DNA from: Oscillospiraceae bacterium
GTDB lineage: Bacteria > Bacillota > Clostridia > Oscillospirales > Oscillospiraceae
Direction: 5' to 3'
Assembly: GCA_017937195.1 (NCBI GenBank)
Contig: JAGBEA010000031.1
Span: 1 to 38,594 of the forward strand
DNA length: 38,594 nucleotides
The notes beneath the pieces are model-generated. The model was not told where the DNA came from. It did not search any database and saw nothing but the letters and a program-made list of their open reading frames with translations. Numbering within the stretch: position 1 is the first letter of the stretch; every line of letters starts with the position of its first letter. Positions 30,286 through 38,057 of the stretch are shown here, in pieces. The translations under genes were made by a program, and so were the position numbers.

Positions 30286-31725
30286 ATGAAGAACAAAAAG
30301 TGGCTGATGATCTCACTTGGCGCAGCATTGCTCATCGCGCTGGGCATTGGAATCGTGAGCCTTGTAAAGGGATATTTTATTCTTGCCCCATCGGTGCAGA
30401 TCCTGCCGCAGGGAGATGAGGTGCAGGTGGTGGCGGCGCATTCTGACTATACCGCACCAAAGGTCACCGCACGCAAGGGCAACGTGGATCTGACCCATCT
30501 GCTGACTGTCGGCGGCAGCGTGGATACTGCGGTGCTGGGCGATCATACCATTACCTATACCTTGACCTATGAGGGCAAGACCTATACCGCACAGCAGATC
30601 GTGCGGGTGCAGGATCTGGATGCTCCGGTGCTGCAGCTGACGGGCGATGCGGAGATGACCGTGTCGGCACGCTCGCTGTATCGCGAACCGGGCTATACGG
30701 CGCAGGACAACTGCGACGGCGATGTGACGGGTCAGGTGTCGGTAACCTACGCGCAAAAGGACGATGTACTTACTGTGACCTACACGGTGCTGGATGCTGC
30801 CGGCAATGCTGCGCAGCTCCACCGCGTGGTAACGCTGCGTGACATCGTACCGCCTACGGTCACATTGGCAGGGCGCGACACGGTGTATATCCGCTGCGGC
30901 AGAAGCTTCACCGATCCCGGTGCCACGGCGGCAGATGATCTGGACGGCGATGTGACGGGCAAAATCACCCATAATGGCAGCGTCAATACAGACGCTGTCG
31001 GCACATATACTGTTACCTACGAGGCAGCCGATGCGGCAGGGAACACCGGCAGCGCGAGCCGGAAGGTGATCGTCTACGAACCGTATTCCAGTGCGGTGGG
31101 CACGGTCTATCTCACCTTTGATGACGGTCCCAGTTACCTCACCGAAGAGGTACTGGATGTACTGGCGGCAAACGGTGTAAAGGCAACCTTCTTTATCCTT
31201 GATTACAGCACCGGACACCGCTGGCTGATCCAAAGAATGATCAACGAGGGACATACGGTGGGTATCCACGGCTACTCCCACGACTACGCCACCATCTACG
31301 CCAATGACGAGGCGTTTATGCAGAACATCTATCTGCTGCGGGATAAGCTGCTGGCGGACTTCGGTTATAACGCTACGGCGATCCGGTTCCCCGGCGGCAG
31401 CTCCAACGGCATCAGCCGCGCCTACAATGAGGGCATCATGACCCGCCTTGCCCAGCGTGTACAGCAGGAGGGCTTCCGCTACTTCGACTGGACACTCTCC
31501 AGCGGCGATGCCGCCGGCAGTGTTGTGCCCACGGACACCATCTACAGCAATGTGACGCAGGGTCTGCAGCACGGCACCAATATGGTGCTGATGCACGATG
31601 CCTATGGCAAGGATACCACTGCCGAGGCGCTGCAGGACATCATCGACTACGCCTACGGCAACGGTTATACATTCCGCGCCATCGACGGGTCTACGCCGGA
31701 CATTCATCACGGCATTCTGAATTGA
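30286..31725 (+). CDS. Membrane-anchored polysaccharide deacetylase with Ig-like (DUF5011-type) repeats
   Basis: 479 residues. An N-terminal membrane anchor (about 7-30) is followed by three Ig-like modules to about residue 265. The latter two carry the repeated EPGYTAQDNCDGDVTG / DPGATAADDLDGDVTG pattern of bacterial surface Ig domains. The NodB domain then has YLTFDDGPS (catalytic Asp pair), HGYSHDY (HxxxH metal site), RFPGGSS, DWTLSSGD and MVLMHDA. It should deacetylate N-acetylglucosamine in peptidoglycan or another wall polymer outside the membrane, a change linked to lysozyme resistance. The uridine-kinase-like gene follows after 23 nt and may be cotranscribed. Confidence 0.9.
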   Translation: MKNKKWLMISLGAALLIALGIGIVSLVKGYFILAPSVQILPQGDEVQVVAAHSDYTAPKVTARKGNVDLTHLLTVGGSVDTAVLGDHTITYTLTYEGKTYTAQQIVRVQDLDAPVLQLTGDAEMTVSARSLYREPGYTAQDNCDGDVTGQVSVTYAQKDDVLTVTYTVLDAAGNAAQLHRVVTLRDIVPPTVTLAGRDTVYIRCGRSFTDPGATAADDLDGDVTGKITHNGSVNTDAVGTYTVTYEAADAAGNTGSASRKVIVYEPYSSAVGTVYLTFDDGPSYLTEEVLDVLAANGVKATFFILDYSTGHRWLIQRMINEGHTVGIHGYSHDYATIYANDEAFMQNIYLLRDKLLADFGYNATAIRFPGGSSNGISRAYNEGIMTRLAQRVQQEGFRYFDWTLSSGDAAGSVVPTDTIYSNVTQGLQHGTNMVLMHDAYGKDTTAEALQDIIDYAYGNGYTFRAIDGSTPDIHHGILN

Positions 31726-31748
31726 CTTAAGTAGAAAGGAAGAGGACG

Positions 31749-32675
31749 ATGCGAGTAATCGATCTGGAAAACATCAATTACGCAATGCGCAATGAAACGC
31801 AGTTCGTTCTGCGCTGCGAGGAGGTCTTTCACGATAAGATCAGCGCGGCGGTGGGCACGATTCTGTCTGCCCGCAGCACCAAACCTTTCGTGGCGCTGAC
31901 CGGCCCCTCCGGCAGCGGCAAAACCACCACCGCGATGCGCCTGCAGGAATATCTGGAAAACTTGGGCGTGAAGGTCAATCTCATCAGTATGGATAACTTC
32001 TTCCTGCCCCTTGACCAGCGCCCGCCCGAGGCGAGTGACTGGGAATCGCCCTACTGCGTGAATGTGCCGCTGCTGGTGGATACGCTGACGCAGTTGGCGG
32101 AGGGCAAAGAGGTGGATGTACCGTGGTATGACTTCAAAACCGGTGCGACCGGCGGCTACCGCAAGATGCAGGGTTACCGCGACGGCATCATCATCGCTGA
32201 GGGCATCCATATGCTCAATCCCTTGATCTTTGACCAGATCCGCAGCTCTGCCCACGGTATCTATGTGGCGCCCCGTACCCGTATCATTACCAACGATGAC
32301 AAGATCGTGCGCCCTGAGCAGCTGCGCGTGGCGCGCCGTATGATCCGCGATTATCACAGCCGCGGACACTCGCTGCGAGATACCGTCCTGCGCGCCGAGA
32401 GCGTGGATCGCGGCGAGGTCAACTACATTATGCCCTATAAGAAGAACGCCGCCATCCATATCGACACCTTCCACGACTATGAGCCGTGCCTGCTGGCTGC
32501 ATATCTGTGCGGTATGCCCCAGTTTATGGAGGAGCTGGACGACGCCTTTTTGGAGGAGCACGGCTTGGGTGATCTGATGAAGGTAGTGCGCGGTGTGCCG
32601 CAGCTGTCCACGCCCTATGTGCCGCGCAACTCTTTGGTGCGTGAGTTTGTGGGCGGCAGCAGCTACGCCTACTGA
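31749..32675 (+). CDS. Uridine kinase-like P-loop kinase
   Basis: 308 residues, longer than Udk (about 210). Walker A is ALTGPSGSGKTT near residue 53, followed by VNLISMDNFFLPL and later YDGI-like GYRDGIIIAEGIHML. The PRK/uridine kinase fold is clear. RTRIITNDDKIVRPEQLRVARRMIRDYHSRG matches the nucleoside-kinase-like proteins of Clostridia in which an N-terminal segment precedes the kinase. The phosphate acceptor could be uridine/cytidine or another ribose-like compound. GGAAGAGG precedes the ATG. Confidence 0.83.
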   Translation: MRVIDLENINYAMRNETQFVLRCEEVFHDKISAAVGTILSARSTKPFVALTGPSGSGKTTTAMRLQEYLENLGVKVNLISMDNFFLPLDQRPPEASDWESPYCVNVPLLVDTLTQLAEGKEVDVPWYDFKTGATGGYRKMQGYRDGIIIAEGIHMLNPLIFDQIRSSAHGIYVAPRTRIITNDDKIVRPEQLRVARRMIRDYHSRGHSLRDTVLRAESVDRGEVNYIMPYKKNAAIHIDTFHDYEPCLLAAYLCGMPQFMEELDDAFLEEHGLGDLMKVVRGVPQLSTPYVPRNSLVREFVGGSSYAY

Positions 32676-32683
32676 TGGGTAGT

Positions 32684-32712
32684 TTGACAAACCGCAGGCA
32701 AAACGCTATAAT
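32684..32712 (+). promoter_or_regulatory. Promoter of the cytidylate-kinase-like gene
   Basis: Perfect TTGACA (32684-32689), 17-bp spacer, perfect TATAAT (32707-32712), 28 nt before the ATG. Confidence 0.87.
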
Positions 32713-32739
32713 AACAGCAAAAAAACGGAGGGTACCGAT

Positions 32740-33354
32740 ATGAAGATCATTACCATCAGCCGCGAATTTGGCAGCGGCGGACGCGAGCTTGGCAAGCGTC
32801 TGGCGGAGGAGCTGGGCATTCCTTGCTACGATCATGAGATCATCGAGATGATCGCTAAGGAGAACGGCTTTGACGAGCAGTATGTGGCCAATGTGTCGGA
32901 AAAGAGCATCGAGGCCGCCTATCCTATGACCATCGGTCACCGTTTTGCAATGCCGCCTATGCAGCTGATGGATCAGTCCATCCGTGTGGCAGCTGCCCAG
33001 CGCCAGATCATCGAGAACTTTGCCAAGCAGAGCGACTGCGTGATCGTGGGTCGCTGCGCCGATGTGATTTTGGAGGATATGAATCCGCTGAATCTTTTCG
33101 TCTATGCGGATATTGATTCCAAGGTGCAGCGCTGCCGTGAGCGCGCGCCGGAGGGCGAGGCGCTGACCGAGAACGAGCTGGTGCGTATGATCCGCCAGAT
33201 CGATAAGCAGCGCGCCCAGCATCATCTGATGTACAGCGACACCCGTTGGGGCGCACGCGAGGGCTATCATCTGTGCGTCAACACCTCCGGCAAGGAGATC
33301 AAGCAGCTGATTCCTGCGCTGGCGCAGTATGTCCGCGCTTGGTTTGGCGAATAA
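32740..33354 (+). CDS. Cytidylate kinase-like family protein
   Basis: 204 residues. The start ITISREFGSGGRELGKRLAE is the P-loop-like signature of the cytidylate kinase-like family, in which GSGGR replaces a classic GxxGxGKS/T. YDHEIIEMIAKE, VIVGRCADVILED and RAPEGE follow. These proteins are widespread in Firmicutes; the nucleotide substrate is not established, and a true cmk is usually elsewhere in the genome. Strong own promoter and own terminator. Confidence 0.85.
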   Translation: MKIITISREFGSGGRELGKRLAEELGIPCYDHEIIEMIAKENGFDEQYVANVSEKSIEAAYPMTIGHRFAMPPMQLMDQSIRVAAAQRQIIENFAKQSDCVIVGRCADVILEDMNPLNLFVYADIDSKVQRCRERAPEGEALTENELVRMIRQIDKQRAQHHLMYSDTRWGAREGYHLCVNTSGKEIKQLIPALAQYVRAWFGE

Positions 33355-33360
33355 AAGAGA

Positions 33361-33389
33361 AAATGCCGCTGCGCTGCAGCGGCATTTTT
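33361..33389 (+). terminator. Terminator of the cytidylate-kinase-like gene
   Basis: AAATGCCGCTGC / GCAGCGGCATTT with a 3-nt loop, then TT. Confidence 0.85.
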
Positions 33390-33416
33390 GGTAAGGCTGA
33401 AAAGGGGAGAGGTACT

Positions 33417-34217
33417 ATGAAACTGACCGTATTGTGCGATAATACCACGCGGATCGACGCCTATTATGTGGGCGAACCGGGTGTATCTTACTATCTGGAG
33501 GACGGCGATGCCCGCATTCTCTTCGATGCAGGCTACTCCGATGTGTATCTGCGCAACGCGGAGAAACTGGGGATCGATCTTGGCGATATCACCGCGGTGG
33601 CGCTCTCTCACGGACATAATGACCATACCGGCGGCTTGGTGCATTTTCCCGCCACGCAGCGTGTGCCGCTGTATGCCCATCCTGCGGTGTTCGAACCCAA
33701 GCGGTTTGAGGGTGAGGATATCGGCTCACCTATCGCCATAGAAGAGGCGGCAGAGCGTTTTGAGTTGCACCTTTCGGCAACCCCCGTCCAATTGACAGAG
33801 CATCTTACCTTCTTGGGTGAGATCCCCCGCGAGAGCAGCTATGAGTCCCGCTATGCCATCGGCGAGCGCCGGACGGAGGAGGGGTGGCAGCCGGATCATC
33901 TGCCGGATGACACGGCGCTGGTCTGGCAAGGCAAGGATGGCTTGTGGATCATCACCGGCTGCAGCCATTCCGGCATCACAAATATCACGGAGTACGCCAA
34001 AAAGGTGTGCGGTGATGAGCGAATCTGCGGCATCATCGGCGGCTTCCATCTGCTGAAGATGTCCCGCCAGACAGAGCAGACGGTGGCGTGGCTGAAGCAG
34101 CTGCAGCCCAAGCATCTGCGTCCGTGCCATTGCACCTGCTTCCACGCAAGAGCAGCGATCCATTATGCAGCCCCCGTGCAGGAGACCTGCGTGGGCGATG
34201 TGCTGGAAATCGAATAA
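33417..34217 (+). CDS. MBL-fold metallo-hydrolase
   Basis: 266 residues from the ATG at 33417 (GGGGAGAGG upstream; the open frame begins inside the previous gene). ALSHGHNDHTGG is the HxHxDH Zn motif, followed by ITGCSHSGITN and IGGFHLLK, which carry the later His ligands. This arrangement resembles the subgroup named after dihydropterin ribofuranosyl-aminobenzene phosphate synthase. That biochemical name comes from methanogens and does not fit here, so the substrate is unknown. It lies between two terminators and is transcribed alone or by read-through. Confidence 0.87.
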   Translation: MKLTVLCDNTTRIDAYYVGEPGVSYYLEDGDARILFDAGYSDVYLRNAEKLGIDLGDITAVALSHGHNDHTGGLVHFPATQRVPLYAHPAVFEPKRFEGEDIGSPIAIEEAAERFELHLSATPVQLTEHLTFLGEIPRESSYESRYAIGERRTEEGWQPDHLPDDTALVWQGKDGLWIITGCSHSGITNITEYAKKVCGDERICGIIGGFHLLKMSRQTEQTVAWLKQLQPKHLRPCHCTCFHARAAIHYAAPVQETCVGDVLEIE

Positions 34218-34219
34218 AG

Positions 34220-34247
34220 AATGGCGGCAGAGCACTCTGCCGCCATT
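34220..34247. terminator. Bidirectional terminator between the MBL and rhomboid genes
   Basis: AATGGCGGCAGAG / CTCTGCCGCCATT, convergent genes either side. Confidence 0.83.
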
Positions 34248-34262
34248 TGCTATGTAGTTGTC

Positions 34263-34832
34263 TCAGCGCTTGCGGCCGCGCAGGGAGAAGCCGTACACCA
34301 TACCGCACACACCGCCCACAATGTGGGTCAGCTGGGACACGTTGTCGCGGTTGAAAATTGCGTCTGCGATCTCGCTGCCCAGATAGAAGATCACCACAAG
34401 GATCAGCGTGACGGGGATACCGTCCTTCTTCATCTCCGTGAAGGAGGAGAGGACGATCATCATAAACACGATGCCGCTGGCGCCCATCAGTGCCGAGCCG
34501 GGGAAGAAGATGAAATGTACAAGACCGGTGACCAGTGCTGTGACGACGATGGTCATCAGCAGCGTCTTGCTGCCGTATTTCTCCTCCAATACGGGACCCA
34601 CCAGCAGCAGAAGCAGCATATTGCCCATATAATGGTCATAGCCGGCGTGACCCAACACGTGACCGAAGAAACGGATAAAGGTCAGCGGGTCGCCCAGAGA
34701 AGAGCGGTATACGCAGAAGAACTGGGAAGTGGTGCTGCCGCCGGTGAGCGCATCCAGACCCAGAACCAGCAGGCTCAAAAGCGCAAAGCCCAGAATGACG
34801 GGCGCATTAAAACGAATCACAAGTCTTTTCAA
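34263..34832 (-). CDS. Rhomboid family intramembrane serine protease
   Basis: 189 residues with six hydrophobic segments, the minimal rhomboid core. The catalytic dyad is Ser119 in LMGASGIVF (GxSG) and His170 in THIVGGVCG. DHYMGNMLLLLLVGPVLEEKYG is the TM2 His/Asn oxyanion region. I placed the start at the TTG at 34832 because AGAGGA lies 6 bases upstream; TTG at 34850 is the alternative. Rhomboids cleave membrane proteins in the bilayer; the substrate is unknown. Own promoter. Confidence 0.9.
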   Translation of the reverse strand: MKRLVIRFNAPVILGFALLSLLVLGLDALTGGSTTSQFFCVYRSSLGDPLTFIRFFGHVLGHAGYDHYMGNMLLLLLVGPVLEEKYGSKTLLMTIVVTALVTGLVHFIFFPGSALMGASGIVFMMIVLSSFTEMKKDGIPVTLILVVIFYLGSEIADAIFNRDNVSQLTHIVGGVCGMVYGFSLRGRKR

Positions 34833-34861
34833 AGCAAAATCCTCTTTCAATGTTTTTTCTT

Positions 34862-34890
34862 ATTATAGCGCGTCGGAACGAAAAAGTAAA
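34862..34890 (-). promoter_or_regulatory. Promoter of the rhomboid gene
   Basis: On the minus strand: -35 TTTACT (34885-34890), 17-bp spacer, perfect -10 TATAAT (34862-34867). Confidence 0.75.
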
Positions 34891-34976
34891 CCATAAGTAC
34901 AGTTGTTGGTTTTTGCTGATATTTCATCAAGAATAAGCGGATTTTTTCTCAAGGTGCAAAAAGATTCAAAAGGGGG

Positions 34977-35005
34977 TTGCATTTGTGGTCGAAAGATGAT
35001 AGTAT
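34977..35005 (+). promoter_or_regulatory. Promoter of the glycine riboswitch transcript
   Basis: TTGCAT (34977-34982), 17-bp spacer, TAGTAT (35000-35005), about 65 nt before the aptamer. Confidence 0.68.
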
Positions 35006-35070
35006 ATGCACATCAACTGAATATCCCGCAGATCTGCTTAGAATTCAATGAAAACTGAGTGGGGAGGGGA

Positions 35071-35148
35071 CTCTGGAGAATCCCATTCATTTGGGTGCCG
35101 AAGGTGCAAGGCTGCGTGCAGCCGAATCTCTCAGGCAAAAGGACGGAG
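35071..35148 (+). ncRNA. Glycine riboswitch (single aptamer)
   Basis: The conserved elements appear in order: CTCTGGAGA (P1 5' side), GGGTGCCGAAGGTGCAA, then GAATCTCTCAGGCAAAAGGA and CGGAG closing P1 with CTCTG. Only one aptamer is visible. The G-rich ggggagggga before it may be a ghost-aptamer or linker stem. An intrinsic terminator follows at 35193-35225 and the gene is an alanine/glycine symporter, so control by transcription attenuation in response to glycine is expected. Confidence 0.9.
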
Positions 35149-35192
35149 CGGTGCATTTTTTTGTGTGGAAGTGTGCCATACTGTGTTCTCCG

Positions 35193-35225
35193 GAGTTGCT
35201 GTTCAGTCAGCAGCTCTTTTTATTT
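35193..35225 (+). terminator. Riboswitch expression-platform terminator
   Basis: GAGTTGCTG / CAGCAGCTC (nine pairs, one G-U) with a 6-nt loop, followed by TTTTTATTTTT, immediately before the symporter ribosome site. Confidence 0.83.
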
Positions 35226-35243
35226 TTAGGAGGAAGAAAAATT

Positions 35244-36641
35244 ATGGAAGCAACATTGCTGAAAATCGTTGCAACGATCAACGCGTACCTGTCGGACTAC
35301 ATTCTGATTTTCCTGCTGGTGGGTACCGGTCTGATCTTCTCTATCAAGACCCGTTTCGTACAGATTCGCTGCTTTGGCGAAGGTATGAAGAAGGTGTTCG
35401 GTAATCTGTCCCTGCGCGGCGGCAAGCAGGAGAGCGGCATGACCTCTTTCCAGGCGCTGGCTACTGCTATCTCTGCACAGGTCGGTACCGGTAACATCGT
35501 CGGTGCCTGCGGTGCGATCCTGCTTGGCGGCCCCGGTGCTATTTTCTGGATGTGGGTCATCGCTTTCTTCGGTATGGCCACCATTTACGCCGAAGCAACG
35601 CTGGCCATTAAGACGCGTCAGGTCGATGATGACGGCACTGTTCGCGGCGGTCCCGTTTACTACATCACCACTGCGTTCAAGGGCAAGTTTGGTAAGTTCC
35701 TGGCAGGCTTCTTTGCCATCGCCTGTACGCTGGCTTTGGGCTTTATGGGCAGCATGGTGCAGTCCAACTCCATCGGTTCTGCCTTTGAAACTGCATTCGG
35801 TATCCCCAGCTGGGTCGTCGGTATCGTTCTGGTCGTGATCTGCGGTATCATCTTCCTGGGCGGCGTGCAGCGTCTGGCATCCGTCACCGAAAAGATCGTT
35901 CCCGTTATGGCAGCGATCTTCCTGCTGGGAGGTATCGTAATTCTGATTGCACGCATTCAGTATATCCCTGCAACCTTTGGTATGATCTTCAAGTATGCCT
36001 TTACCCCCAATGCCATCATCGGCGGTAGCCTTGGTGCAGCGCTCAAGGCAGCAATCAGCCAGGGTGCAAAGCGCGGTCTGTTCTCCAACGAAGCCGGTAT
36101 GGGTTCTACTCCCCACGCACACGCTCAGGCAAATGTTGAGAAGCCCCACGAACAGGGTGTTGTGGCAATGATCGGTGTGTTTATCGATACCTTCATCGTG
36201 CTGACCCTGAACGCTCTGGTGGTTATCTCCACTCTGTACACCGAGGATGGCGTTCTGGCCAACGGTTATGTGGGCAGCATTACAGAAACGCTGGATAAGA
36301 CCAATTTGGCACAGACTGCATTCGGTACTGTGATGGGTGCTGATTTCGGTGCTATGTTCGTGGCAGTCTGCCTGTTCTTCTTCGCATTCTCCACTGTGCT
36401 GAGCTGGAACCTGTTTGGTAAAATCAATACAACTTACCTGTTTGGTAAGAAGTTTGCTCCCGTGTATACGATCATCGCGCTGGTGTTCATCTTTATGGGC
36501 ACGCTGCTGAAGAATGATCTGGTTTGGGAGCTGACCGATATGTTTAATAACATTATGGTCATTCCGAACGTGATCGGTCTGGTGGCTCTGTCCGGACTGG
36601 TTGCCGCTGAGGCAAAGAACGCAAAAAAGAGCCTAAAGTAA
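35244..36641 (+). CDS. Sodium:alanine/glycine symporter (AGCS family)
   Basis: 465 residues, about eleven membrane segments. AGCS landmarks: ISAQVGTGNIVGACGAI, GGPGAIFWMWV, KRGLFSNEAGMGSTPHAHA and the C-terminal FGKINTTYLFGKK. It imports alanine or glycine with Na+. I chose the ATG at 35244 because TAGGAGGA stands just before it; the open frame extends back through the riboswitch but that cannot be coding. The glycine riboswitch argues that glycine is the physiological substrate. Its use of a Na+ gradient fits the Na+-exporting decarboxylase at 855-4293. Confidence 0.95.
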   Translation: MEATLLKIVATINAYLSDYILIFLLVGTGLIFSIKTRFVQIRCFGEGMKKVFGNLSLRGGKQESGMTSFQALATAISAQVGTGNIVGACGAILLGGPGAIFWMWVIAFFGMATIYAEATLAIKTRQVDDDGTVRGGPVYYITTAFKGKFGKFLAGFFAIACTLALGFMGSMVQSNSIGSAFETAFGIPSWVVGIVLVVICGIIFLGGVQRLASVTEKIVPVMAAIFLLGGIVILIARIQYIPATFGMIFKYAFTPNAIIGGSLGAALKAAISQGAKRGLFSNEAGMGSTPHAHAQANVEKPHEQGVVAMIGVFIDTFIVLTLNALVVISTLYTEDGVLANGYVGSITETLDKTNLAQTAFGTVMGADFGAMFVAVCLFFFAFSTVLSWNLFGKINTTYLFGKKFAPVYTIIALVFIFMGTLLKNDLVWELTDMFNNIMVIPNVIGLVALSGLVAAEAKNAKKSLK

Positions 36642-36652
36642 AGTGAAAGAAG

Positions 36653-36686
36653 GGAAGTCGGGGACAGTTCTCCGACTTCCTTTTTC
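36653..36686 (+). terminator. Terminator of the symporter gene
   Basis: GGAAGTCGG / CCGACTTCC with a 10-nt loop, then TTTTTC. Confidence 0.87.
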
Positions 36687-36723
36687 TTACACGAAAAAAT
36701 ATCAAAAAAACGCAAAATAATGC

Positions 36724-36752
36724 TTGACAATTTGGATTGCGTGCGTTATATT
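36724..36752 (+). promoter_or_regulatory. Promoter of tRNA-Ala
   Basis: Perfect TTGACA (36724-36729), 17-bp spacer, TATATT (36747-36752), 33 nt before the tRNA. Confidence 0.83.
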
Positions 36753-36785
36753 AATGGAGTCGGCAGTGAGCAGACAACTGAATAT

Positions 36786-36861
<76 letters not shown>

Positions 36862-36864
36862 AGA

Positions 36865-36908
36865 AAAACCCGTAAAGCCAGTGATATCAAGGCTTTGCGG
36901 GTTTTCTA
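36865..36908 (+). terminator. Terminator of tRNA-Ala
   Basis: AAAACCCGTAAAGCC / GGCTTTGCGGGTTTT (one G-T pair) with an 11-nt loop, then a T-rich tail. Confidence 0.88.
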
Positions 36909-36950
36909 TTTTTTGTTTTATCTTCCCTTATATCGGAAAATTTTCTTCCA

Positions 36951-36972
36951 TGACCCCCTCTGTGACCCCCTC
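36951..36972. repeat. Pair of 10-bp direct repeats next to tRNA-Ala
   Basis: TGACCCCCTC occurs at 36951-36960 and again at 36963-36972, a 12-bp period. Direct repeats beside a tRNA 3' end are where integrase arm sites or an element boundary would be expected, but no integrase gene is visible in the window. Confidence 0.5.
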
Positions 36973-36990
36973 AAAAGATAGAAATAATGA

Positions 36991-37018
36991 AAAGAGGCCC
37001 TCGGTTGAGGACCTCTTT
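36991..37018 (-). terminator. Terminator at the end of the minus-strand relic genes
   Basis: AAAGAGG-c-CCTC / GAGG-a-CCTCTTT around GGTT, with A/T tails on both sides, 35 nt after the stop of the relic at 37053. Confidence 0.75.
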
Positions 37019-37052
37019 TTTGTTGCCAAATCACATTGATATCAATTATCAG

Positions 37053-37306
37053 TTAGGCAAGGGCATCTTTCACCGCCGCGATTTTTGCCTTCAGATTGGC
37101 ATTTTCGCGTTTCAGCGCATCGGCTTCCTTTTTCACCTTCTCGATATCGTCCGTCAGTTCGCCGCCATTCGTTCCTTTTCGCTGTCCGCTTTTCCAACCA
37201 TTGGAGCGATGACTCGGAGTATTGTACTCTGTGACAAACCCCGGTCCATACAGGCCTTCAAGAACTTCTGTCGATTAGCTCGTTCTGCCGTAAACCCTTG
37301 CTTCAT
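37053..37306 (-). pseudogene. Frameshifted small HTH/coiled-coil protein, unknown family
   Basis: From the ATG at 37306 (GAGGGAG about 10 bases upstream) 50 codons read MKQGFTAERANRQKFLKAC... GLSQSTILRVIAPMVGKADSEKERMAAN and hit TGA at 37154-37156. Right there another frame takes over as ELTDDIEKVKKEADAL... and runs as a Lys/Glu/Ala coiled coil to TAA at 37053. The combined length (254 nt) is one base short of a whole number of codons, so a single-base loss near 37157 would explain it; the joined product would be about 84 residues. The first part looks like a helical DNA-binding segment. Genuine decay, a sequencing error, or two overlapping genes are all possible. Confidence 0.6.
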
Positions 37307-37619
37307 TGCGGATCATCTCCCTCTCTTGTGTCGTATCTACAAATTCCCCATAAGGGAACACTATCACTTTAGATAGCGTTGGAGCATTAAGGTCTCCATC
37401 CGTGAACATCATTTTGTCTTTTGTTTCAATGATATAACCACCATACTTTGTTCTGGCAAAGCTATTATATTTCAGCTTTTGGATTTCTGCAATAGCTTTC
37501 CAGAAACGCGCTTGGTCAGCCTCATTGATTACACCAGACTCAATTGCCCACTCAAGGTTTCTCGTATCATTATTTTTCGTTAGTGAAAGTGATATGAATC
37601 TTACAAGTGTAATCCGAAT
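37275..37619 (-). pseudogene. C-terminal fragment of an unrecognised protein, no start codon
   Basis: An open frame of 114 codons follows an in-frame TAA (37620-37622) and has no ATG, GTG or TTG start in its first part; the first ATG is deep inside. The reading is protein-like: NLEWAIESGVINEADQARFW, AEIQKLKYNSFARTKYGGYI, ETKDKMMFTDGDLNAPTLSK and VIVFPYGEFVDTT. It ends EREMIRNEARVYGRTS, overlapping the start of the next relic by 32 nt, a spacing typical of a real operon. I do not recognise the family. It is most likely the 3' remnant of a mobile-element gene whose 5' part was lost. Confidence 0.6.
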
Positions 37620-37715
37620 TTAAAACTGTGCTTACACCTCGAGAAATTGAAGATAGCATGATGAAAAGGAACTATATGTAACTTTGTAATTTTAGTATTG
37701 TTTTATATAAAGAGC

Positions 37716-37759
37716 AACAAGAGAGTTTCGCAACAGAGTGCGAAACTCTCTTGTTTTAC
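37716..37759 (+). terminator. Very stable hairpin/terminator before the XRE gene
   Basis: A 17-bp perfect stem (37716-37732 with 37739-37755; AACAAGAGAGTTTCGCA on the left) with an ACAGAG loop, ending in TTGTTTT. It isolates the following gene from upstream transcription. Confidence 0.83.
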
Positions 37760-37779
37760 GATCGGGAAAGGCGTATAAT
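37751..37779 (+). promoter_or_regulatory. Promoter of the XRE regulator
   Basis: TTGTTT (37751-37756, within the terminator tail), 17-bp spacer, perfect TATAAT (37774-37779), 31 nt before the ATG. Confidence 0.7.
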
Positions 37780-37810
37780 ATAGGAAAATTGCAGTCGGAG
37801 GTCGAGTGGC

Positions 37811-38023
37811 ATGTCGATTTCATATAATAAGCTCTGGAAACTGCTCGTGGATAAGAAAATGAGTAAAGCCGATCTGCGCAAGGCGGCTGGTATTGCTCCG
37901 AACACCATGACGCGCTTGCGCCGTGATGAAGAAGTAACGCTGAGCGTGTTACATAAGATATGTGCTACACTTGAAGTAGACATCGGGGATATTATGGAAT
38001 TTCTGCCAGAAACAGATCAGTAA
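37811..38023 (+). CDS. XRE/Cro-CI type helix-turn-helix regulator (70 aa)
   Basis: A 70-residue single HTH_3 domain: SYNKLWKLLVDKKMSKADLRKAAGIAPNT places the helix-turn-helix at about 17-40, followed by RLRRDEEVTLSVLHKICATLEVDIGDIMEFL. Proteins of this exact layout are common one-domain regulators in mobile elements and next to restriction-modification or defence genes of Firmicutes. CGGAGG precedes the ATG by about 8 bases. It lies 34 nt before the next gene and probably regulates it. Confidence 0.88.
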   Translation: MSISYNKLWKLLVDKKMSKADLRKAAGIAPNTMTRLRRDEEVTLSVLHKICATLEVDIGDIMEFLPETDQ

Positions 38024-38057
38024 AGAGACGGTTTGGCAGACGGAGGAGTGATTTTGT

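Noticed and set aside
35091-35243. N-terminal extension of the symporter frame into the leader
   Set aside because: This stretch is the glycine aptamer and terminator; the ribosome site is at 35227-35234, before the ATG at 35244.
36951-36972. Reading the TGACCCCCTC repeats as the tail of an integrase gene
   Set aside because: The reverse frame (FEGVTEGVMEENFPI then stop) is open only briefly and has no recombinase motif upstream.
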